DNA of 64,000 nt, taken from NCBI RefSeq assembly GCF_009917485.1, contig NZ_QZDT01000001.1, positions 62,001 to 126,000 on the forward strand, given 5' to 3'. The notes beneath the pieces were generated by a model. The model saw only the letters and a program-made list of their open reading frames with translations. It was not told the DNA's origin and did no database searches. Positions 57,787 through 64,000 of this stretch are shown here, one piece after another (position 1 is the first letter of the stretch; each line of letters opens with the position of its first letter). Position numbers and translations under genes: made by a program. This DNA is from Parablautia muri (GTDB taxonomy: Bacteria > Bacillota > Clostridia > Lachnospirales > Lachnospiraceae).

Positions 57787-58047
57787 ATGCAGGATTTAGG
57801 AAATACACAATTTTTTAAAGTAGAGACAGATAATACAAGCGTAAAAGAAATACTTGCAGATGTATACGCAGCGCTGACCGAGAAGGGGTATAATCCTGTT
57901 AATCAGATTGTGGGGTATATTATGTCGGGAGACCCCACATACATCACCAGCTACAAAAATGCCAGAAGCATGATTATGAAGGTAGAGCGGGACGAGCTGG
58001 TGGAAGAAATGCTGACGGAGTATATTAAAAGCAGTCATTGGAAATAG
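57787..58047 (+). CDS. ireB: IreB family regulatory protein (UPF0297)
   Basis: This 86-residue protein ([16 protein letters not shown], with [20 protein letters not shown]) is UPF0297/IreB, a substrate of the PASTA kinase IreK in Enterococcus. It precedes ruvX and a DUF1292 gene, the conserved yrzL-yrrK-yrzB order. GGGGTG precedes ATG 57787. Confidence 0.93.
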   Translation: MQDLGNTQFFKVETDNTSVKEILADVYAALTEKGYNPVNQIVGYIMSGDPTYITSYKNARSMIMKVERDELVEEMLTEYIKSSHWK

Positions 58048-58050
58048 AAC

Positions 58051-58503
58051 ATGGCCAATAAAACAGAAAGCAGTAAAAATATGCGGATTATGGGTTTGGA
58101 CTTTGGGGCAAAAACGGTAGGCGTGGCAATCAGTGACCAACTGCTGATTACAGCCCAGGGAATAGAAATTATCAGAAGAAAAGAAGAAAATAAATTACGC
58201 CAGACACTGGCAAGAATAGAGGAACTGATTGAGGAATATCAGGTGGAAGAAATGGTTTTAGGGCTGCCCAAAAACATGAACGATACATTAGGGCCAAGGG
58301 TAGAAGCAACCCTTGCATTTAAGGACAAGCTGGAGCGGCGCACAGGACTGCCGGTACATACATGGGATGAAAGACTTACCACTGTTGCCGCTGACAAGGC
58401 AATGATAGAGGCTGGAATACGAAGAGAAAACCGCAAAGAATATGTGGATAAAATTGCGGCTGTGCTTATTTTACAGGGATTTTTAGATTGTAGGAGAAGA
58501 TAA
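58051..58503 (+). CDS. ruvX: Holliday junction resolvase-like RuvX/YqgF
   Basis: This 150-residue RNase H-fold protein has [16 protein letters not shown] and a [15 protein letters not shown] stretch, plus the [11 protein letters not shown] motif. It acts in pre-16S rRNA processing in several bacteria. It starts 3 bp after the ireB stop. Confidence 0.94.
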   Translation: MANKTESSKNMRIMGLDFGAKTVGVAISDQLLITAQGIEIIRRKEENKLRQTLARIEELIEEYQVEEMVLGLPKNMNDTLGPRVEATLAFKDKLERRTGLPVHTWDERLTTVAADKAMIEAGIRRENRKEYVDKIAAVLILQGFLDCRRR

Positions 58504-58758
58504 TTGGAAAAGATTAAATTTACACTTGACACCGGGGAAAGTGTGGAGTTTTATATTTTAGAGCAGACAAAGCTGGGCGGAAATCAATATATTCTGGTGA
58601 CAGATACCCAGAAAGGGGATGGAGAAGCTCTCATATTAAAAGAGATTACAGAGCAAGAAACCGGGGAAAGTATCTATGAAATCGTAGAGGATGACACGGA
58701 GATGTCCGCTGTTGCGGAGGTATTTGAAAATCTTCTTGAGGACATTGAGCTTAAGTAA
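58504..58758 (+). CDS. yrzB: DUF1292 protein (YrzB-like)
   Basis: This 84-residue acidic protein has EKIKFTLDTGESVEFYILEQTKL and ITEQETGESIYEIVEDD. It belongs to DUF1292/YrzB, found next to ruvX in Firmicutes; its function is unknown. The TTG start follows the ruvX stop immediately. Confidence 0.85.
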   Translation: MEKIKFTLDTGESVEFYILEQTKLGGNQYILVTDTQKGDGEALILKEITEQETGESIYEIVEDDTEMSAVAEVFENLLEDIELK

Positions 58759-59017
58759 GCTATCAATACAATGTGGAAAAGAGCGAATAGCCGAGAGATT
58801 TTGTGTAAGTAAAACAGACTGTCCATAGATAAGGCGGCAGTTGTTTATAGAAAATACAGTGCCCTTGCCAAGGCAACCTGTTTCTTTCGTAAACAATGAA
58901 TTAAGTGCGTGTGACAATTCGGAAAAGGATAAAATCAGGTTACACGAGTGGTAAATTTTGTTTAGGTTATAACGGGAAGCTGCGCAGGTGCTGAAAAGAA
59001 AGTTGAGGTAAATCTGA
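58759..59017. other. Gap upstream of RNase J
   Basis: No supported coding sequence or recognised RNA. A GTGCCCTTGCCAAGGCAAC stretch at about 58859-58877 can form a short hairpin. The length suggests a 5' UTR for RNase J. Confidence 0.35.
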
Positions 59018-60691
59018 TTGAAAAAAAATGAACAGAAAAGCAGCTTAGCGCTGAAGGTCATTCCGCTTGGTGGCCTTGAGCAGATTGGCATGAACATTAC
59101 TGCCTTTGAGTACGAAGACAGTATTATTGTTGTGGACTGCGGTCTTTCTTTCCCAGAAGACGATATGCTGGGAATTGATCTGGTCATACCTGATGTGACC
59201 TACCTAAAAAACAATATTGAGCGGGTAAAGGGCTTCATCATTACACATGGCCATGAGGATCATATTGGTGCGTTACCCTATGTGCTGCGAGAGGTGAACG
59301 TTCCCATTTATGCAACCAAGCTGACCATGGGAATTATTGAAAACAAGCTAAAAGAGCATAATCTTACAAACAATACAAAAAGAAAAGTAGTAAAATTCGG
59401 ACAGTCTATAAATCTTGGACAGTTTCGGATTGAATTCATTAAAACAAATCATAGCATTGTGGATGCCGCGGCGCTGGCTATTTATTCCCCGGCAGGTATT
59501 GTGGTGCATACGGGAGATTTTAAGGTAGACTACACGCCGGTGTTTGGTGATGCTATTGACCTGCAGCGTTTTGCTGAAATCGGTAAAAAGGGCGTGCTTG
59601 CGCTTATGTGTGATTCCACTAATGCGGAGCGGGCAGGCTTTACGTCCTCGGAACGCACAGTAGGGAGAACCTTTGATATCCTTTTCCAGGAGCATAAAAA
59701 CACCCGCATTATTATCGCGACCTTTGCCTCTAATGTGGACAGGGTGCAGCAGATTATCAATACTGCTTATAAATTTGGCCGCAAGGTGGTGGTTGAGGGC
59801 CGCAGTATGGTGAGCGTGATTGAAACGGCTACTAATTTAGGATATCTGAGTATTCCGGAAAATACATTAATTGATATTGAGCAGCTTAAAAATTATCCGG
59901 ATGAGAAAACGGTCATTATCACAACAGGAAGTCAGGGGGAAAGCATGGCAGCCTTGAGCCGTATGGCAGGGGACAATCATAGAAAAATTTCTATTGGGCC
60001 TACAGATACTGTAATTTTTTCCTCACATCCAATTCCGGGGAATGAAAAGGCGGTTACGAATGTGATCAATGAGCTGTTGCTAAAGGGTGCGGATGTTATT
60101 TTTCAGGATGTTCATGTCTCAGGCCATGCCTGCCAGGAGGAAATCAAGCTGATTTATACTTTGGTACGGCCCAAATACGCGGTTCCTATCCATGGGGAAT
60201 ATAAGCATTTAAAGGCACAGGCTAAAATAGCCAAAGAGCTTGGCATTTCCAAGGAAAATATTTTTATACTACAGTCCGGCGATGTGCTGGAGCTTACCGA
60301 GGAAAAGGCGCAGGTTACCGGAAAGGTGCCGGTAGGTGATATTCTGGTAGATGGACTGGGAGTGGGCGATGTTGGGAATATTGTGCTCAGAGACAGGCAG
60401 CATCTGGCGGAGGACGGTATCATGATTGTGGTACTTGGGCTGGATGGGGCAAGCGATGAATTGGTAAGCGGGCCTGACATTGTGTCCAGAGGGTTTGTGT
60501 ATGTAAGGGAATCTGATGAACTGATGGAGGAAGCCAGAATTGTGGTAAATGAGGCGGTGGACAGCTGCCTGAGCAGGGGGATTTCTGATTGGGGCAAATT
60601 AAAAAGCTCCATTAAGGATGCCTTGGGCGACTATGTATGGAAAAAAACGAAGCGCCGTCCCATGATTCTGCCTATTATAATGGAGATATAA
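59018..60691 (+). CDS. rnj: Ribonuclease J
   Basis: This metallo-beta-lactamase/beta-CASP ribonuclease has 557 residues. It shows the KVIPLGGLEQIGMN N-terminus, metal motif THGHEDHIGALP, VHTGDFKVDYTP, beta-CASP motif (ATFASNVDRVQQI), the SGHACQEE His and VPIHGEYKHLKAQA. RNase J exo/endonucleases are central to Firmicutes mRNA decay; J1 versus J2 cannot be distinguished. TTG 59018 follows GAGGTAAATC, a weak site. A 259-bp gap precedes it. Confidence 0.95.
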   Translation: MKKNEQKSSLALKVIPLGGLEQIGMNITAFEYEDSIIVVDCGLSFPEDDMLGIDLVIPDVTYLKNNIERVKGFIITHGHEDHIGALPYVLREVNVPIYATKLTMGIIENKLKEHNLTNNTKRKVVKFGQSINLGQFRIEFIKTNHSIVDAAALAIYSPAGIVVHTGDFKVDYTPVFGDAIDLQRFAEIGKKGVLALMCDSTNAERAGFTSSERTVGRTFDILFQEHKNTRIIIATFASNVDRVQQIINTAYKFGRKVVVEGRSMVSVIETATNLGYLSIPENTLIDIEQLKNYPDEKTVIITTGSQGESMAALSRMAGDNHRKISIGPTDTVIFSSHPIPGNEKAVTNVINELLLKGADVIFQDVHVSGHACQEEIKLIYTLVRPKYAVPIHGEYKHLKAQAKIAKELGISKENIFILQSGDVLELTEEKAQVTGKVPVGDILVDGLGVGDVGNIVLRDRQHLAEDGIMIVVLGLDGASDELVSGPDIVSRGFVYVRESDELMEEARIVVNEAVDSCLSRGISDWGKLKSSIKDALGDYVWKKTKRRPMILPIIMEI

Positions 60692-60704
60692 GGAGAAAAT
60701 AATC

Positions 60705-61037
60705 ATGCTGGATAGTCATATGGATGCGGCTGTGGAATGGTTTGTTAATTCGATTAAAAATACGGAAACCTACAGAAGGTATCGTTATCAGCTTGAAAAG
60801 ATAAAGGAAGATCCTGAGGTTTACGAGAAGGTCAATGAGTTCCGGCGGCGAAACTATGAGATTCAAAATACGGCCCAGGTAGATGAGCTGTTTGAAAAAA
60901 TGGAAGCCTTTGAACGGGAATATGAAAAATTCAGGGAAAATCCATTGGTAAATGATTTTCTGCGTGCGGAATTAGCATTTTGCCGGTTGATGCAGGAGGT
61001 TGATATAGCGATTGCGGATGAACTGGATTTTGAGTAG
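60705..61037 (+). CDS. YlbF/YmcA-family protein
   Basis: This 110-residue helical protein has YRRYRYQLEKIKEDPEVYEKVNEFRRRNYE and FRENPLVNDFLRAELAFCRLMQEV, matching the Com_YlbF family. In Bacillus YlbF, YmcA and YaaT form the Y-complex with RNase Y. It follows RNase J by 13 bp, a notable RNA-decay neighbour. Confidence 0.88.
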   Translation: MLDSHMDAAVEWFVNSIKNTETYRRYRYQLEKIKEDPEVYEKVNEFRRRNYEIQNTAQVDELFEKMEAFEREYEKFRENPLVNDFLRAELAFCRLMQEVDIAIADELDFE

Positions 61038-61082
61038 TTTATTTCCCGGGATCTTTAAGGCACAGGAAGGGATGATTGTTTT

Positions 61083-61595
61083 ATGAGTACAAAATATTTA
61101 ATAGCTACAGTGATAGAAACCATAATTAAGGTGGTGGTTATTGCTGCGGTTATCGTTTTTGTCTTTCGTAGCGCTACACAGGCGTACGAGTTTGGATATC
61201 GGGTGTTTGCAGACCAGCCTGTGTCAGCCTCGGGAGGAAGAACGATTACGGTGAGCATAGAGGAATCTGCTTCACTAAAGGAAATTGCTCAGATGCTGGA
61301 AGAAAGAGGATTAATTGAAGATGCAAATTTGTTCATAGTGCAAGAGCTTCTTTCCGCCTATCATGGAAAAATTGTTCCTGGTATTTATGATTTAAGCACA
61401 GATATGACAGCAAGCCAGATGCTGGAAATTATGGCTACCCCTGTATCGGAGGAAGATAAGGCAACAGGAAACACACCTACACCTGTGGCAGCAGATTCTG
61501 AGGAGGAGGATGTAGAGGCAGACGAAGAAGGCGTCAGCGCTGATGGGGAGGAGGTGCCCCGGGATGGAGCTGAGCAGCCTGAAGATGGAGAATAG
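61083..61595 (+). CDS. MltG/YceG-like membrane protein lacking the transglycosylase domain
   Basis: This 170-residue protein has one N-terminal TM helix (about 6-28). A YceG-like segment follows: ITVSIEESASLKEIAQMLEERGLI, and IVPGIYDLSTDMTASQMLEIM. The catalytic region of MltG (about 200 further residues) is absent; instead the protein ends in an Asp/Glu-rich tail. It overlaps trmR by 32 bp. A regulatory or structural role at the membrane is inferred. Confidence 0.75.
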   Translation: MSTKYLIATVIETIIKVVVIAAVIVFVFRSATQAYEFGYRVFADQPVSASGGRTITVSIEESASLKEIAQMLEERGLIEDANLFIVQELLSAYHGKIVPGIYDLSTDMTASQMLEIMATPVSEEDKATGNTPTPVAADSEEEDVEADEEGVSADGEEVPRDGAEQPEDGE

Positions 61596-62247
61596 AGTCA
61601 GCGCTTTTATCAATTCCTTTGATGTGGGCAATACCCCTTTTTTAAACGAATTGGAAGAGTATGCTGTTGAAACAAATGTGCCGATTATACGACCGGAGAT
61701 GCAGAGCCTTTTGAAGCTTTTACTTGCGATGAAGGAACCAAAACAGATTCTTGAGGTGGGGACTGCGATTGGTTTTTCGGCGATTCTCATGAGTGAATAT
61801 GGGCCGAAGGATTGTCAGATTACAACGATTGAGAAATACGAAAAAAGAATCCCACTTGCCAGAGAAAATTTTAAGAAGGCGGGAAAAGAGAAAGCAATCA
61901 CATTGTTAGAGGGTGATGCTACAGAATTATTGACCAGGCTTATAGGACCTTATGACTTTATTTTCATGGATGCCGCTAAGGGGCAGTATATTCATTTTCT
62001 GCCGGATATTCTGCGGCTTATGCCTGCCGGAGGACTGCTTATATCTGATAATGTGTTACAGGAAGGGGAGGTAATGGAGTCCCGGTTTGCAGTTACCAGA
62101 AGAGATCGCACCATCCACGGAAGGATGCGGGAATACCTTTATGAATTAAAACATAATGAACAGCTTGAGACGGCCATTTTGCCTGTAGGAGATGGCGTGA
62201 CAGTGAGTGTTAAGAAAAATAGGGTGATATATAATGCGGAAACCTGA
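61564..62247 (+). CDS. trmR: tRNA 5-hydroxyuridine methyltransferase TrmR-like (COMT-type)
   Basis: This 227-residue O-methyltransferase family protein has LEVGTAIGFSAILMSEYGP, the SAM site, FIFMDAAKGQYIHF, and LLISDNVLQEGEVMES with the metal ligands. The adjacent U32-peptidase-like gene supports TrmR, which methylates ho5U34 to mo5U34. GGGGAGGAGGTG upstream favours ATG 61564 over an in-frame ATG at 61543. It overlaps the next gene by 14 bp. Confidence 0.9.
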   Translation: MELSSLKMENRVSAFINSFDVGNTPFLNELEEYAVETNVPIIRPEMQSLLKLLLAMKEPKQILEVGTAIGFSAILMSEYGPKDCQITTIEKYEKRIPLARENFKKAGKEKAITLLEGDATELLTRLIGPYDFIFMDAAKGQYIHFLPDILRLMPAGGLLISDNVLQEGEVMESRFAVTRRDRTIHGRMREYLYELKHNEQLETAILPVGDGVTVSVKKNRVIYNAET

Positions 62248-63466
62248 ACTTTTGATACCTGCCAGTTCTCTGGAGGTTTTGAAAACAGCAGTTCGCTTTG
62301 GGGCGGATGCTGTATACATAGGAGGAGAGGCCTTTGGGCTTCGGGCCAAGGCTAAGAATTTCTCGTTGGATGAGATGAGGGAAGGAATTGAATTTGCGCA
62401 TGCTCATGGTGTGCGGGTGCATGTAACGGCGAATATATTGGCGCATAATGGAGACCTTGAAGGGGCAGCAGGTTATTTTCATGAATTAAAGGAAATGAAG
62501 CCGGATGCTCTTATTATTGCGGATCCCGGGATGTTTACTTTGGCCCGGGAAATATGTCCGGAAGTGGATATCCATATTTCAACACAGGCTAATAATACAA
62601 ATTATATGACTTATCTGTTCTGGCATAAACTGGGAGCTAAGAGAGTGGTTTGTGCAAGGGAGCTTTCCTTAAGCGAGATAAAAGAAATCCGCCGTAAAAT
62701 ACCGGAAGATATGGAGATAGAAAGCTTTATCCATGGCGCTATGTGTATTTCTTATTCGGGAAGATGCCTGCTTAGCAATTATTTTGTGGGAAGGGATGCA
62801 AACCAGGGAGCCTGTACCCATCCATGCAGGTGGAAGTATGCGGTAGTGGAGGAAAAGCGTCCGGGGGAATATCTACCGGTTTACGAAAATGAGAGGGGAA
62901 CTTATATTTTTAATTCCAAGGATTTGTGCATGGTAGAGTATATTCCTGAATTGCTGGATGCAGGGATTGATAGTTTTAAAATAGAAGGAAGGATGAAAAA
63001 TGCGCTGTATGTGGCTACAGTGGCAAGAACTTATAGAAAAGCAATTGATGATTACCTTGAATCAAAGGAGAAATACCGAGCGAATATGGACTGGTATAAG
63101 CAGGAAATTGCAAAATGTACTTATCGCCAGTTTTCTACCGGATTTTACTTTGGTAAGCCGGATGAAAGCACACAGATTTATGATAATAATACTTATATAA
63201 GCGAGTATATTTACCTTGGTATAATTGAAGAGTTGTCTGAAACAGGATTGGCCAGGATAGAGCAGAAAAATAAGTTCAGCGTGGGAGATGATATAGAGAT
63301 TATGAAGCCGGATGGAAGAAATGTATCGGCCCAAGTGTTGTCTTTGATGACAGTGGAGGGAGAACTGGTTGCAAGCGCGCCTCATGCCAGAGAAATTTTG
63401 TGGGTTGGGCTCAGTGAGCGGCCGGATCGGCATGACATTTTAAGGATTCGGAAAAATCCTGAATGA
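62234..63466 (+). CDS. trhP: U32-family protein TrhP-like (tRNA U34 hydroxylation)
   Basis: This 410-residue U32 protein has the PELLIPASSLEVLKTAVRFGADAVYIGGE N-terminus (split here by family variation). It also has FIHGAMCISYSGRCLLSNY and CTHPCRWKY cysteines typical of Fe-S-binding TrhP. TrhP makes ho5U34 in tRNA from prephenate, and trmR just upstream methylates it. Older annotations call it protease/collagenase U32; the tRNA role is preferred because of the neighbour. Only one U32 copy is present in this window. Confidence 0.9.
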   Translation: MRKPELLIPASSLEVLKTAVRFGADAVYIGGEAFGLRAKAKNFSLDEMREGIEFAHAHGVRVHVTANILAHNGDLEGAAGYFHELKEMKPDALIIADPGMFTLAREICPEVDIHISTQANNTNYMTYLFWHKLGAKRVVCARELSLSEIKEIRRKIPEDMEIESFIHGAMCISYSGRCLLSNYFVGRDANQGACTHPCRWKYAVVEEKRPGEYLPVYENERGTYIFNSKDLCMVEYIPELLDAGIDSFKIEGRMKNALYVATVARTYRKAIDDYLESKEKYRANMDWYKQEIAKCTYRQFSTGFYFGKPDESTQIYDNNTYISEYIYLGIIEELSETGLARIEQKNKFSVGDDIEIMKPDGRNVSAQVLSLMTVEGELVASAPHAREILWVGLSERPDRHDILRIRKNPE

Positions 63467-63636
63467 ATCGGCCTGCAAAAGTGAAGCGTTTGATAAACTA
63501 CCTTATACAATATGTCTATTGGGACTGTCGTATCAAATTTCTTTTTGGCCAAATCTGATAAAAATAAAATAGGGTATTGCAATTTTGTAAATTATCGTGT
63601 ATCTTTAAGAACGAAGAAAATTTAAAGTAATGTTAC

Positions 63637-63677
63637 GAACAAAGATGTTCCAAAAGTTTTTTGGGGCATTTTTTATT
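63637..63677 (+). promoter_or_regulatory. ANTAR-like hairpin overlapping a terminator in the glnN leader
   Basis: GAAC-AAAGAT-GTTC (63637-63650) has the A1/G4 hexaloop of ANTAR targets and overlaps terminator stem ATGTTCC / GGGGCAT (63645-63651 with 63663-63669) followed by a T run. The two structures are mutually exclusive. A weaker upstream hairpin is TCTTT-AAGAAC-GAAGA (63602-63617), whose loop does not keep G4. No ANTAR regulator gene is in the window. Confidence 0.45.
63645..63677 (+). terminator. Attenuator-type terminator in the glnN leader
   Basis: ATGTTCC pairs with GGGGCAT (two G-U), followed by TTTTTTAT, 30-60 bp before the glutamine synthetase start. It is also the only terminator visible after trhP. 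Confidence 0.65.
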
Positions 63678-63707
63678 TGTGAGGAAACTACGAAAGGAAG
63701 TAGAAGG

Positions 63708-64000
63708 ATGAGTGAAGTAATTAACGTTGAAGAGTTTTTTGCAAGCAAGGTATTCACGCGCGCTACAATGAAAGAAAGGTTACCTAAAAATGTTTACAGG
63801 GATGTTATCAGGGTAATGGAAAATGGCGGTGAGTTATCACTGGCAACAGCAGATGTTGTTGCAAAGGAGATGAAGGACTGGGCTGTGGAAAATGGTGCAA
63901 CCCATTATACCCACTGGTTCCAGCCGTTGACAGGCATCACTGCTGAAAAGCATGATTCTTTCATTTCCCATCCTGATGAAAACGGCAAGATGCTCATGGA
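63708..64000 (+). CDS. glnN: Glutamine synthetase type III, N-terminal part (runs off the window)
   Basis: The first 97 codons are present. MSEVINVEEFFASKVF, then ATMKERLPKNVYRDV, and HYTHWFQPLTGITAEKHDSF are characteristic of GSIII (GlnN), the roughly 700-residue dodecameric form common in Clostridia and Bacteroides. The start follows GAAGG (63703-63707). Catalytic glutamate residues lie beyond the edge. It forms glutamine from glutamate and ammonia; the upstream leader suggests control by attenuation. Confidence 0.93.
   Translation, partial: MSEVINVEEFFASKVFTRATMKERLPKNVYRDVIRVMENGGELSLATADVVAKEMKDWAVENGATHYTHWFQPLTGITAEKHDSFISHPDENGKMLM

Noticed and set aside
62234-63466. Collagenase/protease U32 function
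   Set aside because: The adjacent trmR and the conserved cysteine motifs favour the TrhP tRNA hydroxylation role established for this family; a secreted protease would need a signal peptide, which is absent.

Overview
This 64 kb window looks like chromosome of a spore-forming anaerobic Clostridia, most likely Lachnospiraceae. The evidence is moderately low GC, T-box leaders on biosynthetic genes, the yabP-yabQ-divIC-spoIIE-tilS-hpt-ftsH sporulation/division cluster, an archaeal-type ProRS, a type III glutamine synthetase, and a PerR/rubrerythrin/rubredoxin peroxide-defence operon. I saw no rRNA, tRNA, CRISPR array, transposase or phage genes. Taxonomy is inferred from gene content only.

Layout. 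(1) 0-2.2 kb: a degenerate KAP-type P-loop protein and a DHH phosphoesterase. (2) 2.2-9.4 kb, the accessory and most interesting part: a minus-strand surface-display operon with a thioester-domain adhesin carrying a C-terminal sorting signal, a membrane-anchored alpha-toroid-like protein, and a class B-like sortase. Its leader holds three tandem cyclic-di-GMP-I (GEMM-I) riboswitches plus a further structured element. Both non-sortase genes are frameshifted at simple repeats (a C6 tract and a three-copy TTGA tract). (3) 9.4-13.1 kb: a cytoplasmic hybrid histidine kinase and pgi. (4) 13.2-20.4 kb: a complete trpEGDCFBA operon behind a tryptophan T-box, with 8-nt stop/start overlaps at three junctions. 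(5) 20.6-31 kb: a 2-hydroxyacid dehydrogenase, SAH/MTA deaminase and SAH hydrolase, a PRTase-like protein, the peroxide operon, a two-component system, an AI-2E family permease and an RluA enzyme. (6) 31-37 kb: a Wzy/O-antigen-ligase-like protein, proS behind a proline T-box, a CCA-adding enzyme and a CotS-like kinase. (7) 37-46.5 kb: a PEGA lipoprotein, HU, RqcP, YabP, YabQ, DivIC/FtsB, SpoIIE-like phosphatase, TilS, Hpt and FtsH. (8) 46.7-51.2 kb: a GH13 enzyme with a coupled small membrane protein, then nudC-nagA. (9) 51.3-63.5 kb: translation and RNA genes (prmA, rsmE, cysteine desulfurase plus thiI, mtaB, ireB-ruvX-yrzB, rnjA, ylbF, trmR, trhP-like). (10) The 5' end of glnN runs off the right edge.

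The genes fall into coherent modules: c-di-GMP-responsive adhesin display, Trp synthesis sensed by uncharged tRNA-Trp, peroxide detoxification under PerR, SAH recycling, and tRNA modification pairs (NifS-type desulfurase/ThiI for s4U8, TrhP/TrmR for mo5U34). Start codons were adjusted where a Shine-Dalgarno site clearly favoured an internal start. A recurring extended ribosome-binding context (AAGAATGGAGGATTAnnATG) and a related ~56-bp leader repeat occur in front of several unrelated genes.
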